Positions 31,358-41,978 of a stretch of DNA of 64,000 nucleotides are shown one piece after another. The notes beneath the pieces were generated by a model that had not been told where the DNA came from, made no database searches, and worked only from the letters and a program-made list of their open reading frames with translations. Numbering within the stretch: position 1 is the first letter of the stretch; each line of letters begins with the position of its first letter. The stretch is from positions 2,996,574 to 3,060,573 of the forward strand of contig NZ_CM003594.1 of NCBI RefSeq assembly GCF_001435295.1. Direction: 5' to 3'. Position numbers and translations under genes: made by a program. The DNA comes from Psychrobacter sp. P11F6. Lineage in GTDB: Bacteria > Pseudomonadota > Gammaproteobacteria > Pseudomonadales > Moraxellaceae.

Positions 31358-34300
31358 TTAATGGGTTTGCTTTAACTCAATATTAATACCCAATGATTTG
31401 ATTTCTTTGGTCAGTACGTTGAACGATTCAGGCATACCTGGATCCATATACTGCTCACCATCAACGATGTTTTTATACATACGTGTACGGCCTTCAACGT
31501 CATCCGACTTCACAGTCAGCATTTCCTGCAACGTGTAAGTCGCGCCATAAGCTTCTAGTGCCCAGACTTCCATCTCACCGAAGCGCTGACCACCAAACTG
31601 AGCTTTACCGCCGAGTGGCTGCTGCGTAACTAGTGAGTAAGAACCAGTAGAACGTGCATGCATTTTGTCATCAACCAAATGGTTAAGTTTGAGCATGTAC
31701 ATATAACCAACGGTCACTTTACGGTCAAACTTCTGACCAGTACGACCATCATACAATGTCTGTTGACCATTGCGATCCATACCAGCAAGCTCTAACAGAT
31801 CCTTAACTTGGCTTTCTCTTGCGCCGTCAAATACTGCTGTGCCCATTGGTACACCAGCGCGCAAGTTATCTGCTAGCGCCATGATGTCATCATCACTCAA
31901 GCTATCAAGATCAACTTGCTCACCGCCGACTTGGTTATAGATTTTGTCTAAGAAGTCACGTAAATCTTTGATCGCTGCTTGCGATTTGAGCATACCATCG
32001 ATCTTCTCACCCAAGCCTTTCGCTGCCATACCCAAATGCGTTTCTAAAACCTGACCGATGTTCATACGAGATGGTACACCAAGTGGGTTCAAGACGATGT
32101 CAACGGTATTACCATTTTCATCATAAGGCATATCTTCAACTGGCATAATGCGCGATACCACACCTTTGTTACCATGACGACCCGCCATCTTATCACCAGG
32201 CTGAATACGACGCTTAACCGCTAGATATACTTTAACGATTTTTTGTACGCCGTGCTGCAAGTCATCACCAGCGGTCAATTTGCGTTTTTTCTCAGCAAAC
32301 TTCACATCGATATCTTTTTGCTTATCAACCAAATACTCAGCGATTTGCGTTAGACGCTCAGAGATTTCTTCTTCAACAGGCTGAATATCAAGCAAAGTCT
32401 CAAGGCTCATATCTTTCATATCAGCCAATGCCATCACTGTACCGGCTTTTAGACCAGAACCACCGCTGACTTTTTGACCATCTAACAGATTACCAATACG
32501 ACCACGAGCCGCTTCTTCAAAGATACGTAGCTCTTCTTTTAAATCTTTACGATAGCTATCAAGCTGTGATTTTTCAATTGCTCTTGCACGTGCATCTTTT
32601 TCAACGCCGTCACGAGTAAAGACTTGAACGTCAATAACCGTGCCTTTACTTGATGTTGGTACGCGTAGCGACGTGTCTTTAACATCAGCCGCTTTTTCAC
32701 CAAAGATAGCCCGGAGCAATTTCTCTTCTGGCGTTAGTTGCGTTTCACCTTTTGGCGTCACTTTACCAACTAAGATATCACCAGCGTCGACTTCAGCACC
32801 GATATAAACGATACCTGCTTCATCAAGACTTGATAGCGCCGCTTCGCCAACGTTTGGAATATCGGCAGTAATTTCTTCAGTACCTAGCTTGGTATCACGT
32901 GCTACACAAGTTAATTCTTGAATATGAATAGTCGTGAAACGATCTTCTTTAACCACTTTTTCAGAAAGCAAGATTGAATCTTCGAAGTTGTAACCATTCC
33001 ACGGCATAAATGCGATGCGAATGTTCTGACCCAATGCAAGCTCACCAAGATCCGTTGACGGACCATCAGCCAAGATATCACCTACAGCAATAGCATCACC
33101 TTGGTTGACGATAATACGTTGGTTGATACAAGTATTTTGGTTAGAACGCGTGTATTTAACGAGGTTATAGATATCAATACCAGCTTCACCAGCAATCATC
33201 TCATCTTCATTGACACGAACCACAACACGTGATGCATCAACGTCTTCGATCACACCGCCACGCTTAGCGATCACACAAACACCTGAGTCACGCGCAACGT
33301 GACGCTCCATACCGGTACCGACTAATGGCTTATCAGCACGTAGCGTAGGAACTGCCTGACGCTGCATGTTCGAGCCCATAAGCGCTCGGTTAGCATCATC
33401 ATGCTCTAGGAACGGAATCAAACCTGCCGCTACCGATACAACCTGACTTGGCGACACATCCATATGCGTCACTTTTTCTGGCGGCATACGCACGAATTCA
33501 CCATAGCTACGGACACTGACCATTTCATCAGATAACGCGCCTTCTCCGGTTACTGGTGAATCAGCCTGTGCAATGACCGTACCGACTTCTTCAATTGCTG
33601 ATAGATACTCAATGATATCCGTTACTTTACCGTCAACCACACGGCGATATGGCGTTTCTAAGAAGCCAAAGCTGTTGGTTTTAGCAAAGGTTGCCAATGA
33701 GTTGATAAGACCAATGTTTGGACCTTCAGGAGTCTCAATCGGGCATACACGGCCATAATGGGTATCATGTACGTCACGTACTTCAAAGCCTGCACGTTCA
33801 CGAGTTAGACCACCGGGTCCTAGTGCTGAGACACGGCGTTTATGGGTAACTTCAGACAATGGGTTGTTCTGATCCATAAACTGTGACAACTGGCTTGAAC
33901 CAAAGAACTCTTTAACCGCAGCCGCAACAGGCTTCGAGTTAATCAAATCTTGTGGTGACAAGTTATCAGATTCCGCTGAGCTCAGACGCTCTTTGACCGC
34001 ACGCTCTACACGTACTAGACCAACACGGAATTGGTTTTCTGCCATTTCGCCTACAGAACGAATACGACGGTTACCCAAGTGATCGATATCATCGACTTCA
34101 CCGCGACCGTTACGAATCTCAATCAATTCTTTTAGGACATTAACGATATCAGCGTTGGTCAATACGCTACGAGCTCGTTGAATGTCTGGATCATCAGTAT
34201 TATCAAACTCTAACCCTAAACGGCGGTTAAATTTCATACGACCGACGTTCGATAAGTCATAACGATCAGCGTTGAAGAACATACTGTCAAATAGTTTTTC

Positions 34301-35476
34301 AGCGGTCTCAACCGTTGGTGGCTCACCTGGACGCATGACTTTATAGATTTCAATCAATGCTTCTTCACGGCTTGACGTACTATCAGCACGCAAAGTGTCG
34401 GCAATATAACTGCCTTGATCGATATCATTAGTGAATAAAATGCTGAACTCTTTGATAGACTCGCTGGCTTCAAATGCGCTTAATTTAACCAATAACTCAT
34501 GGTCAATCAATGTATTCGCTTTAGCGATAACTTCGTCATTCACCACGATATCTTCAGCTAAAATACGCTCATAGAGATATTCATCAGGTATCGCAATCTT
34601 CGTCATACCTGCTTCTTCAAGCTGACGAATACGGCGTGCATTAATACGCTTGCCCTGCTCTACGATGACATCACCTTCTGGTGATACGATATCGAACTGA
34701 GCCATCTCACCGCGCAAGCGATCAGCAACCAGATCAATCTCGAACTGCTCTTCACCTTTATATACGGCTACTTTATCAAAGAACAAATCTAAGATTTCAG
34801 ACGTTGTCAAACCAAGCGCACGTAGAATAATTGAAGCCAATAGCTTACGACGACGGTCAATACGAGCAAAAACTAAGTCTTTGGCATCAAATTCAAAATC
34901 TAACCATGAACCACGGTAAGGAATGATACGCGCGTTATATAGCACCTTACCACTTGAATGCGACTTACCTTTATCATGGTCAAAGAACACGCCAGGTGAG
35001 CGATGTAACTGAGATACGATAACACGCTCAGTACCATTGATAATAAAAGTACCGTTAGCTGTCATCAAAGGCATCTCGCCCATATAGACACTTTGCTCAC
35101 GAATATCTTTGATAGCCGCTTTGCTGTCTTTGTCTTTGCTATCTTTGTCTTTGATGATCAGACGGATTTTGACGCGCATCGGCGCAGCAAATGTTGAGCC
35201 ACGCAAGATACACTCACGCTCATCAAATTCAGGCGTGCCTAAATAATATTCAACGAATTGTAGCTCTGCATTACCAGAGTGACTCTCAATTGGGAAAATA
35301 GAGGAATACGCAGCTTGCAAACCAGTATTCTCACGAGCTTTTGGCTTTTTGTGCTCTTGCAAAAATTGCTCGTAAGAATCTACTTGAATAGACAGTAAAT
35401 AGGGAATGTCCATCACAGTGGGCAATTCAGCAAAACTTTTGCGAATACGCTTTTTTTCAGTATAAGAATATGCCAT
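31358..35476 (-). CDS. rpoB: RNA polymerase beta subunit
   Basis: A 1372-residue subunit. The rifampicin region reads [20 protein letters not shown] followed by [10 protein letters not shown], which is wild type at the usual resistance positions (Asp, His and Ser of cluster I), so the sequence predicts rifampicin sensitivity. The conserved nucleotide and active-centre segments [40 protein letters not shown] and [15 protein letters not shown] are intact. A Lys/Asp repeat [10 protein letters not shown] near residues 110-120 lies in a variable surface loop. About 800 non-coding bases separate it from rplL. Confidence 0.98.
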   Translation of the reverse strand: MAYSYTEKKRIRKSFAELPTVMDIPYLLSIQVDSYEQFLQEHKKPKARENTGLQAAYSSIFPIESHSGNAELQFVEYYLGTPEFDERECILRGSTFAAPMRVKIRLIIKDKDSKDKDSKAAIKDIREQSVYMGEMPLMTANGTFIINGTERVIVSQLHRSPGVFFDHDKGKSHSSGKVLYNARIIPYRGSWLDFEFDAKDLVFARIDRRRKLLASIILRALGLTTSEILDLFFDKVAVYKGEEQFEIDLVADRLRGEMAQFDIVSPEGDVIVEQGKRINARRIRQLEEAGMTKIAIPDEYLYERILAEDIVVNDEVIAKANTLIDHELLVKLSAFEASESIKEFSILFTNDIDQGSYIADTLRADSTSSREEALIEIYKVMRPGEPPTVETAEKLFDSMFFNADRYDLSNVGRMKFNRRLGLEFDNTDDPDIQRARSVLTNADIVNVLKELIEIRNGRGEVDDIDHLGNRRIRSVGEMAENQFRVGLVRVERAVKERLSSAESDNLSPQDLINSKPVAAAVKEFFGSSQLSQFMDQNNPLSEVTHKRRVSALGPGGLTRERAGFEVRDVHDTHYGRVCPIETPEGPNIGLINSLATFAKTNSFGFLETPYRRVVDGKVTDIIEYLSAIEEVGTVIAQADSPVTGEGALSDEMVSVRSYGEFVRMPPEKVTHMDVSPSQVVSVAAGLIPFLEHDDANRALMGSNMQRQAVPTLRADKPLVGTGMERHVARDSGVCVIAKRGGVIEDVDASRVVVRVNEDEMIAGEAGIDIYNLVKYTRSNQNTCINQRIIVNQGDAIAVGDILADGPSTDLGELALGQNIRIAFMPWNGYNFEDSILLSEKVVKEDRFTTIHIQELTCVARDTKLGTEEITADIPNVGEAALSSLDEAGIVYIGAEVDAGDILVGKVTPKGETQLTPEEKLLRAIFGEKAADVKDTSLRVPTSSKGTVIDVQVFTRDGVEKDARARAIEKSQLDSYRKDLKEELRIFEEAARGRIGNLLDGQKVSGGSGLKAGTVMALADMKDMSLETLLDIQPVEEEISERLTQIAEYLVDKQKDIDVKFAEKKRKLTAGDDLQHGVQKIVKVYLAVKRRIQPGDKMAGRHGNKGVVSRIMPVEDMPYDENGNTVDIVLNPLGVPSRMNIGQVLETHLGMAAKGLGEKIDGMLKSQAAIKDLRDFLDKIYNQVGGEQVDLDSLSDDDIMALADNLRAGVPMGTAVFDGARESQVKDLLELAGMDRNGQQTLYDGRTGQKFDRKVTVGYMYMLKLNHLVDDKMHARSTGSYSLVTQQPLGGKAQFGGQRFGEMEVWALEAYGATYTLQEMLTVKSDDVEGRTRMYKNIVDGEQYMDPGMPESFNVLTKEIKSLGINIELKQTH

Positions 35477-36042
35477 CGAGAGTCCTTACAGTAAACGTGG
35501 AAACAAATTAAAAGCGTGGCCAGCGTGCATAAATACGATACAAACTTGGCGACGTAAACGATAATATAAAACAGGTAATCGTGTTCAGTTGATATCTTTT
35601 GTCAATTACTACTTCTGCTATCAGTGCTTACTTAGCACCCTTACTTTCATTTTATGATCGGTATCTAAGTCAGTCTATATGACCACTCAGACGACCAAAT
35701 TCAATGTCACATCATCTAAAACATATTGTTTTTTAAGCAAAACTTACTCATAAAGGTAAGAAAAAATGACTCGTTCAAGGGTATTTCTAAGTTATCTGCT
35801 ATCAAAACTGATTGTATTTAGTCATTTTTCTTTCAAAAAACCGGCTCTTTCAAAACCAACAATTCTATCAAAACTAATATCGTCGCTGATATGTACCGTC
35901 TATAAGCCTAACTACTGACAGTAATACCCTGCGAAACGGACAACCTAAACTTAATAGCTTTTCAGAAGTAATAATAATCGGGGTAACTATAACTTTTAGA
36001 ATCAGTATAAACTATAGTGTTAATGGGAAAGCATGCAGACAC
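35477..36042. other. Long non-coding leader upstream of rpoB
   Basis: AT-rich DNA without a plausible gene. A perfect -35 (TTGACA, minus strand, 35600-35605) is followed only by a weak -10-like CGATTA, so I do not call a promoter. Together with the two hairpins at 36043-36074 and 36219-36257 it makes the roughly 800-bp rplL-rpoB gap, longer than in E. coli. Confidence 0.4.
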
Positions 36043-36074
36043 AAAAAAATGCCAAACATCTATGGACGTTTAGC
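36043..36074 (-). terminator. Second terminator/attenuator in the rplL-rpoB gap
   Basis: On the minus strand, a 10-bp stem (GCTAAACGTC/GATGTTTGGC with two G-U pairs) and a 4-base loop, followed by ATTTTTTT. It lies about 150 bases downstream of the first hairpin. Confidence 0.65.
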
Positions 36075-36218
36075 TTAAATTAACTGATTTCAAAAACTGG
36101 CATGTGTGCTTGCACTGTGTTTATTTGCATAGCTATCGTCTGTCCTTTTGATGGGTATCCACCGTGATGTTGCATACGACTGTTGGCAGACACAAAAGGT
36201 CAAGCTACGAATTATAGT

Positions 36219-36257
36219 AAAAAAAAGCTGGCAATGCAAGGCATTACCAGCTTTTTT
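36219..36257 (-). terminator. First terminator/attenuator after rplL
   Basis: A hairpin with GCTGG/CCAGC and AATGC/GCATT arms separated by one mismatched pair, followed by eight T on the minus strand, 26 bases past the rplL stop. In E. coli a partial terminator at this place lowers rpoBC expression relative to the ribosomal proteins. Confidence 0.85.
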
Positions 36258-36282
36258 TGTACAACACTAAGATAAGCGAAGC

Positions 36283-36654
36283 TTATTTTAGTTCAACAGT
36301 TGCACCAGCTTCTTCAAGTTTCTTTTTCAACTCTTCAGCTTCAGCTTTGTTAACGCCTTCTTTGATTGGAGCTGGAGCGCTTTCAACCAAATCTTTCGCT
36401 TCTTTCAAGCCAAGACCAGTAGCTTCACGTACGGCTTTAATTACGCCAACTTTCTTCTCGCCAAAGCTGGCAAGAACTACGTCAAACTCGTCTTTTTCTT
36501 CAGCAGCAGCAGCAGCAGGGCCAGCAGCAGCAGGTGCAGCAGCAACAGCAGCTGTTACGCCGAATTTTTCTTCCATAGCGCTGATTAATTCAACGATATC
36601 CATTACTGACATTTCAGCGATTGCGTTTAACACGTCATCTTTAGATAGTGCCAT
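36283..36654 (-). CDS. rplL: Ribosomal protein L7/L12
   Basis: A 123-residue stalk protein. The N-terminal dimerisation and L10-binding region is [20 protein letters not shown]. An Ala-rich flexible hinge (about residues 35-52) follows. The C-terminal factor-binding domain has [20 protein letters not shown] and [11 protein letters not shown]. It recruits EF-Tu, EF-G and other GTPases to the ribosome. It follows rplJ by 126 bases, and a terminator-like hairpin follows it. GGAGAG lies before the ATG. Confidence 0.97.
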
Positions 36655-36780
36655 GAGAACTCTCCGTTATCTGATAAAAATTAATTGATTTTAAAATCGC
36701 TTGGATTGCTTGCCAAATTTTCAAATAGTGTTGGCAATAAAGTGCAATCGGCGATGTCAAAGTTACGTTAAAACAAGCAA

Positions 36781-37308
36781 TTATGCCGCTTCTTTTGCGT
36801 CTTTGATTGCTGCTACCGTGCGAACAAGCTTACTAGGAACAGCGTTCATAGTTTGAACAAGCTTGGTAACTGGTGCATTCATAGTAGCCATCAAGATAGA
36901 GATTGCTTCGTCGCGAGTTGGTAGCTTCGATACGCGCTCTAGCTCTTCTGGACCATAAACAACACCACCAACTGATACCAATTTGGTCTCTAAAGCTTTG
37001 TGATCTTTGCTGAACTCGAAAACAACTCGAGCAGCAGATCCCAAATCTTCCATAGAGAAAGCCAAAAGTAATGGACCAGTCATACGGTCTGACATGCTCT
37101 CAAACTTAGTGCCTTCAAACGCACGTTTTGCTAGGGTGTTTTTTACCACTTTCAAAACGACGCCTTTTTCACGGGCTTGTTCGCGCAGCTTAGTAAGCTT
37201 TGCAACACCAATACCATGATATTCGGCAGCTACTGCTGAGTAAGCATTAGCAGCAACTTCAGACACTTCAGCCACAACTTGTTGTTTTTGCTCTAGCGTT
37301 AATGCCAT
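36781..37308 (-). CDS. rplJ: Ribosomal protein L10
   Basis: A 175-residue protein that anchors L7/L12 dimers to 23S rRNA. MALTLEQKQQVVAEV at the start, GVVLKVVKNTLAKRA and the MTGPLLLAFS segment are typical. The C-terminal helix binds L7/L12. A recognisable L10 leader (37530-37692) lies upstream, so L10 (with L12) probably represses its own mRNA as in E. coli. AGGAG precedes the ATG. Confidence 0.96.
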   Translation of the reverse strand: MALTLEQKQQVVAEVSEVAANAYSAVAAEYHGIGVAKLTKLREQAREKGVVLKVVKNTLAKRAFEGTKFESMSDRMTGPLLLAFSMEDLGSAARVVFEFSKDHKALETKLVSVGGVVYGPEELERVSKLPTRDEAISILMATMNAPVTKLVQTMNAVPSKLVRTVAAIKDAKEAA

Positions 37309-37529
37309 AAGTTGACTCCTTTAATCTTATCAATCAGCTGAATATTTAATCATTTAAACCTAAGCTTTTAAGCATTGGCATTCAATAATTAAACGAATCG
37401 CTTAGACTGACTTGATACGACACGTTATCAGCATATTTATTAAAAATAAATTTACTTATAACGACTGATTACGGCACCGTTATCAGAATGACATCAAGTG
37501 ATAGATTTAACTATCGGCTCTTATCAACA

Positions 37530-37692
37530 ACTGGGTGGGTCACCGTCTGCGTAGGACAACTAAGATTTTCATCTTTCGTCGATTAACAAAAGCAGCTCGT
37601 TGTTATTACTAATGATCCGAAAACAATTAATAAAAACGTAAAACCGCTTTCTACCTACGGTCTTAGACAGCATAGCGTTTGCTACGCTGACC
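37530..37692 (-). ncRNA. L10 (rplJ) leader, autoregulatory RNA
   Basis: In the 446-base rplA-rplJ gap, the minus-strand RNA has a hairpin (AGCGTAGC/GCTATGCT), then AAGACCGTAGG, and about 100 bases later CCTACGCAGACGGTGAC. These two segments pair as in the E. coli rplJ leader, which has GAAGACCGCAGG and CCTGCGTAGACGGTGAC. L10-L12 binding there represses translation. The insert between arms (98 bases) is longer than I recall for E. coli. The rest of the gap (37309-37529) shows nothing clear. Confidence 0.75.
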
Positions 37693-37715
37693 TAATTCTT
37701 TAAAATATTTTTGCA

Positions 37716-37744
37716 GCCTTTATTCAAAATCGTCAAATAAAGGC
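37716..37744 (-). terminator. Hairpin after rplA, weak terminator or processing site
   Basis: A 9-bp stem (GCCTTTATT/AATAAAGGC) with an 11-base loop, 11 bases past the rplA stop, followed by an interrupted AT-rich tract (TGCAAAAATATTTT). A possible promoter (TTGAAT, 17, TTTAAA) overlaps it. Either feature could separate rplKA from rplJL expression. Confidence 0.4.
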
Positions 37745-37754
37745 ACATATCTAA

Positions 37755-38456
37755 TTATTTTGCTGTGCGATATGGAACTGGATCAATACTTAGACCAGGA
37801 CCCATCGTGCTAGACAAGGTAATTTTCTTAATGAAAGTACCTTTAGAAGTAGCAGGCTTAGCACGTCTTAAATCTGCAATCAGTGCTTCAGCATTCTGGA
37901 TTACTTGCTCAGCAGTAAAACCAACTTGACCGATAGTCGTGTGGATGATACCTGCTTTGTCTACACGATACTGTGCTTGACCGGCTTTAGCGTTAGTAAC
38001 CGCTTCAGCAACGTTAGGCGTAACCGTACCGACTTTAGGGTTAGGCATTAGACCACGTGGACCTAGGATAGTACCTAGTTGACCAACAACACGCATTGCA
38101 TCAGGAGCAGCAATAACGATATCAAAGTCCATGTTACCAGCTTTGATTGATTCTGCTAGGTCTTCAAAACCAACGATATCTGCACCAGCTTCTTTGGCGG
38201 CTTCAGCAGCAGCACCTTGAGCAAATACAGCAACGCGTTTGGTTTTACCAGTACCAGCAGGTAGGTTGGTAGCGCCACGAACCACTTGATCAGATTTACG
38301 TGGGTCAACACCCAAGTTAATCGCAATATCAATTGACTCTTTGAATTTAAGAGGTGGTAAATCGTTTAGGATTTGAACCGCTTCTTCAACTGTATACTGC
38401 TTTTCATGTACGATACGGCTTTGAATTTCTTTTTGACGTTTGGTTAGCTTGCTCAT
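37755..38456 (-). CDS. rplA: Ribosomal protein L1
   Basis: A 233-residue protein of the L1 stalk. [56 protein letters not shown] and the C-terminal [12 protein letters not shown] are all present. L1 binds 23S rRNA, and in many bacteria it also represses rplK-rplA through its mRNA. Its ATG directly abuts the rplK stop codon, so translation is coupled. Confidence 0.97.
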   Translation of the reverse strand: MSKLTKRQKEIQSRIVHEKQYTVEEAVQILNDLPPLKFKESIDIAINLGVDPRKSDQVVRGATNLPAGTGKTKRVAVFAQGAAAEAAKEAGADIVGFEDLAESIKAGNMDFDIVIAAPDAMRVVGQLGTILGPRGLMPNPKVGTVTPNVAEAVTNAKAGQAQYRVDKAGIIHTTIGQVGFTAEQVIQNAEALIADLRRAKPATSKGTFIKKITLSSTMGPGLSIDPVPYRTAK

Positions 38457-38888
38457 TTACACACCCTCCACGGTAATACCCATTGAACGTGCAGTACCAG
38501 CGATGGTACGAACAGCAGCATCAAGATCAGCAGCAGTTAAATCTGCATCTTTGGTCTTAACGATGTCTTCTAGTTGTGCACGGTCAACTTTACCGACTTT
38601 AGCGGTATTTGGTGTACCAGAACCTTTAGCGATACCAGCAGCCTTACGTAGTAAGTATGCAGCTGGTGGTGACTTCATGATGAAAGTAAAAGACTTATCG
38701 CTATATACAGTGATCTCAGTAGGAATCGGTAGACCCGGCTCTTGGTTTGAGGTCGCAGCGTTAAATTCTTTACAGAACGCCATGATGTTCACGCCTTTTT
38801 GACCCAATGCTGGACCAATCGGTGGTGAAGGATTTGCTTTACCTGCAGGGACTTGTAGTTTGATGTAACCATCAATCTTCTTAGCCAT
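38457..38888 (-). CDS. rplK: Ribosomal protein L11
   Basis: A 143-residue protein of the GTPase-associated centre. The N-terminal domain has [22 protein letters not shown], with the proline-rich hinge. The C-terminal rRNA-binding domain contains [15 protein letters not shown] and ends [17 protein letters not shown] precedes the ATG. The 91-base gap to nusG carries GGGGAGC, which might be part of an L1-binding site, but I cannot confirm that. Confidence 0.97.
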   Translation of the reverse strand: MAKKIDGYIKLQVPAGKANPSPPIGPALGQKGVNIMAFCKEFNAATSNQEPGLPIPTEITVYSDKSFTFIMKSPPAAYLLRKAAGIAKGSGTPNTAKVGKVDRAQLEDIVKTKDADLTAADLDAAVRTIAGTARSMGITVEGV

Positions 38889-38979
38889 GATTTTCTCCTA
38901 AATGGGTAATAGCGCCAAATCAATGTGGTATAAACCTTATTGACTAACAGCTCCCCGGTTGATGAACTTTTTTGCTGAT

Positions 38980-39510
38980 TTAGTCTAGCTTTTCAACTTT
39001 ACTAAATTCAAGCTCGACCTGAGTCGGTCGATTAAATACGTTTACCGTTAAATGTAGTTTAGACTTCTCGTAATCCACTTTTTCTACCAACCCTTTAAAG
39101 TCAGTAAATGGACCATCGATAACCAACAGCTCTTCGCCCGGCTCAAATAGAGTCTTAGGACGTGGGTCAGTTTCAGTCTGATTCAAACGGTTTAAAATAC
39201 GATCCGCTTCTACTTGCGTAATTGGCGCTGGTGTTTCAGGTGTACCACCGATGAAACCCATAATACGTGGGCACTCTTTAACGATGTGCCAAGTATTGTC
39301 GTTCATTTCCATCTGGATCAATACATAACCTGGAAAAAACTTACGCTCACTCTTACGCTTTTTGCCGTCTTTCATTTCGACGACTTCTTCAGTAGGAACC
39401 AATACGTCACCGAATGATTCAGCGAAGTCACTACGATTAATACGATCAGTTAATGAACGCTGTACTTGCTTTTCATATCCTGAAAACGCTTGGACAATAT
39501 ACCAACGCAT
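38980..39510 (-). CDS. nusG: Transcription termination/antitermination factor NusG
   Basis: A 176-residue protein that couples RNA polymerase to Rho and the ribosome. The NGN domain starts [20 protein letters not shown] and includes [20 protein letters not shown] and [10 protein letters not shown]. The C-terminal KOW domain starts at [16 protein letters not shown]. The start at 39510 is chosen for AGGAG seven bases upstream and agreement with the family; the frame extends to 39555. It follows secE by 57 bases, the usual order. Confidence 0.96.
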   Translation of the reverse strand: MRWYIVQAFSGYEKQVQRSLTDRINRSDFAESFGDVLVPTEEVVEMKDGKKRKSERKFFPGYVLIQMEMNDNTWHIVKECPRIMGFIGGTPETPAPITQVEADRILNRLNQTETDPRPKTLFEPGEELLVIDGPFTDFKGLVEKVDYEKSKLHLTVNVFNRPTQVELEFSKVEKLD

Positions 39511-39567
39511 ATCACGCTCCTGATCATTATAAGTAAATTTTGGGGTAAGACTCACTAATACGTGCGA

Positions 39568-40056
39568 CTAACCAATAAAGATGCCAACGAACCAATTGAA
39601 AAAGTTATCTAATAACCAAACCAGAAAACCAACAATGGCAATCATGACAATGACCTGCCAGGTATATTGAAACGTTTCATCTTTACCTGGCCATGTCACT
39701 CGGCGCAATTCAACAGCAGCGTCTTTTAATAATATTTTAAAAGCGCGGCCTTGATGCGTTAATGCCAAGCATACTAAGGCGAATACAATAAGGGCAACGA
39801 TAATACCAATACGTACCCAGACATCATTGGCAGGTTGCCAATAGCCAGGTAAATACTGATTAACTAACGTCGCCCCGATTAATACTGCTGCGGCAAGTAG
39901 CCACAATACCACATCTTTTATTGAGCCTGTTTTAGCCACTTCAACAGCAGTTGTTTGATTGCCCGCTGAGATGTGCTTACCTTTAGACAGCATTCCACCA
40001 GCACCCGCCTTGGCATCAGATAACTTAGTCTCGAGGTTATCTTGATCATTGCTCAT
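39568..40056 (-). CDS. secE: Preprotein translocase subunit SecE
   Basis: A 162-residue inner-membrane subunit of SecYEG. Three hydrophobic helices (about residues 48-68, 82-102 and 133-155) resemble the three-helix E. coli form, and the conserved cytoplasmic helix LLKDAAVELRRVTWPGKDET, needed to clamp SecY, precedes the last one. The N-terminal hydrophilic extension (about 45 residues) is longer than in E. coli. It lies 51 bases downstream of tRNA-Trp, so both probably share the promoter at 40202-40229. Confidence 0.95.
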   Translation of the reverse strand: MSNDQDNLETKLSDAKAGAGGMLSKGKHISAGNQTTAVEVAKTGSIKDVVLWLLAAAVLIGATLVNQYLPGYWQPANDVWVRIGIIVALIVFALVCLALTHQGRAFKILLKDAAVELRRVTWPGKDETFQYTWQVIVMIAIVGFLVWLLDNFFNWFVGIFIG

Positions 40057-40107
40057 AAAGAACTCGCTTCGGAGATGGTGAGGTATAACAAAGATGTAAT
40101 AAGAAGA

Positions 40108-40183
40108 TGGCAGGCGATGTAGGACTCGAACCTACAACCCTCGGTTTTGGAGACCGATGCTCTACCAATTGAGCCAATCGCCT
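40108..40183 (-). tRNA. tRNA-Trp (CCA anticodon)
   Basis: A 76-base cloverleaf on the minus strand. The acceptor arms are AGGCGAT/ATCGCCT with discriminator G and encoded CCA. The anticodon loop CTCCAAA gives anticodon CCA. The T-loop GGTTCGAGTCC is standard. Placement between tuf and secE is common in gammaproteobacteria. Confidence 0.96.
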
Positions 40184-40201
40184 ATGGGTGTAAAGGACAG
40201 C

Positions 40202-40229
40202 ATTATACAATATTTGATATAAAATGCAA
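40202..40229 (-). promoter_or_regulatory. Sigma-70 promoter for tRNA-Trp-secE-nusG
   Basis: On the minus strand, TTGCAT, a 16-base spacer and a perfect TATAAT (40207-40202), with the first tRNA base about 19 bases beyond the -10. The remainder of the tuf-tRNA gap (40230-40491) shows nothing else. Confidence 0.75.
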
Positions 40230-40491
40230 GCCTTTAGCGGTAAAATTATTATTTTTACCTAGTTTTACTCTTATTTGAATGTGCTATTGAATCATCATTA
40301 CTTTAACAAAATGAAGATACAAGCGACTAATAAGAAGCAGCGTTAATATAGCAAGCTCCGCTAAGAATTACAATAGATTGGAAAGTAAATTCTAAACGTT
40401 ATAGATATAACTGGCTAATCATGTTGGCTAAGATAACGAAAGGTGTGTTCATACTACCGAAGAATAACCATATTTCCTGATCATTTGATCT

Positions 40492-40526
40492 AAAAAAAGC
40501 CACCCTTATTCAAGGATGGCTTTTTT
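40492..40526 (-). terminator. Intrinsic terminator of tuf
   Basis: AAAAGCCATCCTT/AAGGGTGGCTTTT stem (one mismatch or G-U pair), 4-base loop and seven T on the minus strand, 37 bases past the tuf stop. Confidence 0.9.
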
Positions 40527-40563
40527 ATGACTAACTTACAATCTCATTACTGAGACTGATAGA

Positions 40564-41754
40564 TTAGTTTAGTACGTTAGCAACAACACCAGCGCCTACA
40601 GTACGGCCGCCTTCACGAATTGCGAAGCGAAGACCTTTGTCCATAGCGATTGGGTGGATAAGCTCTACGCCCATCTCAACGTTATCACCAGGCATTACCA
40701 TTTCAGTACCGTCTTGTAATTGGATTGCACCAGTTACGTCAGTAGTACGGAAGTAGAACTGTGGACGATAGCCGTTTAGGAATGGTGTGTGACGACCACC
40801 CTCTTCTTTGCTCAACACATATACTTCAGCGTCAAACTTGGTGTGAGGCGTGATTGAACCTGGCTTAGCTAGTACTTGGCCACGTTGTACGTCTTCACGC
40901 TTAGTACCACGTAGTAGTACGCCACAGTTTTCACCTGCACGACCTTCGTCAAGCAGTTTACGGAACATCTCTACACCAGTACAGGTGGTTTTTTGAGTGT
41001 CACGGATACCGACGATTTCGATTTCGTCGCCTACGCGTACGATACCAGATTCAACACGACCTGTTACAACAGTACCACGGCCTGAGATTGAGAATACGTC
41101 TTCGATTGGCATTAGGAATGCTTTGTCAACGTCACGCTCTGGCTCTGGGATGTAGGTGTCAAGAACGTTAAGAAGTTCTACAACCGCTGGTTGGCCGTAT
41201 TTTTCTTGTGAGCCTTTTAGGGCTTCAGTCGCTGAACCATGGATGATTGGGGTATCATCACCTGGGAAGTCGTAGTCATTAAGAAGTTCACGAACTTCCA
41301 TTTCTACGAGTTCTAGCAATTCTTCGTCATCAACAACATCACATTTGTTCATGAATACGATGATGTACGGTACGCCAACCTGACGTGAAAGCAGGATGTG
41401 CTCACGGGTTTGTGGCATTGGGCCGTCAGTTGCTGATACGACTAGGATTGCGCCGTCCATCTGAGCGGCACCAGTGATCATGTTTTTAACATAATCGGCG
41501 TGACCTGGGCAATCGACGTGAGCGTAGTGACGTGCTGGGGTGTCATATTCTACGTGTGAGGTGTTGATGGTGATGCCACGTGCTTTTTCTTCTGGTGCTG
41601 AGTCAATAGACGCGTAGTCTTTGGCTTCGCCACCTGAAGTGATTGCTGCTACAGTTGCGATGGCAGCTGTTAGGGTTGTTTTACCGTGGTCAACGTGTCC
41701 GATTGTACCGACGTTGACGTGTGGCTTTACGCGTTCAAACTTGGCCTTTGCCAT
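40564..41754 (-). CDS. tuf: Elongation factor Tu
   Basis: A 396-residue GTPase that delivers aminoacyl-tRNA to the ribosome. G1 is [11 protein letters not shown]3 is [12 protein letters not shown] and G4 is NKCD. Domains 2 and 3 contain [11 protein letters not shown] and [19 protein letters not shown]. The C-terminus is [15 protein letters not shown]. The start at 41754 has GAGGAAA upstream; the frame is open to 41781. A good promoter in the fusA-tuf gap suggests it can be expressed apart from the str operon. Confidence 0.98.
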   Translation of the reverse strand: MAKAKFERVKPHVNVGTIGHVDHGKTTLTAAIATVAAITSGGEAKDYASIDSAPEEKARGITINTSHVEYDTPARHYAHVDCPGHADYVKNMITGAAQMDGAILVVSATDGPMPQTREHILLSRQVGVPYIIVFMNKCDVVDDEELLELVEMEVRELLNDYDFPGDDTPIIHGSATEALKGSQEKYGQPAVVELLNVLDTYIPEPERDVDKAFLMPIEDVFSISGRGTVVTGRVESGIVRVGDEIEIVGIRDTQKTTCTGVEMFRKLLDEGRAGENCGVLLRGTKREDVQRGQVLAKPGSITPHTKFDAEVYVLSKEEGGRHTPFLNGYRPQFYFRTTDVTGAIQLQDGTEMVMPGDNVEMGVELIHPIAMDKGLRFAIREGGRTVGAGVVANVLN

Positions 41755-41869
41755 GGGTATTTCCTCTTTTTTTGGGGTCAAATGCTAAGCTCGTATAAAT
41801 ACGATAACAAAGACGATCTTGACCACATTAAGATAATTGTTAAAAGGGTACACATACTAATGTGCAGAT

Positions 41870-41897
41870 ATTATAAGAAAATCACCGCCAATAACAA
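41870..41897 (-). promoter_or_regulatory. Sigma-70 promoter for tuf
   Basis: On the minus strand, TTGTTA, a 16-base spacer and a perfect TATAAT (41875-41870), about 115 bases upstream of the tuf start within the fusA-tuf gap. Confidence 0.65.
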
Positions 41898-41978
41898 GTC
41901 TTTTAACCAATTATTGGCGTATTCTTCTACGACAACATAGAGATAATAGCTACATTGTCATATTTAATAGACGATTAC

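Noticed and set aside
35577..35605. Possible rpoB promoter with a perfect TTGACA
   Set aside because: The -10 at proper spacing (CGATTA) is poor, so the match is noted but not called.
36257..36688. Plus-strand frame of 143 codons opposite rplL
   Set aside because: It is the complement of the Ala-rich rplL hinge, giving a Ser/Ala-rich product with no ribosome binding site; rplL is certain.
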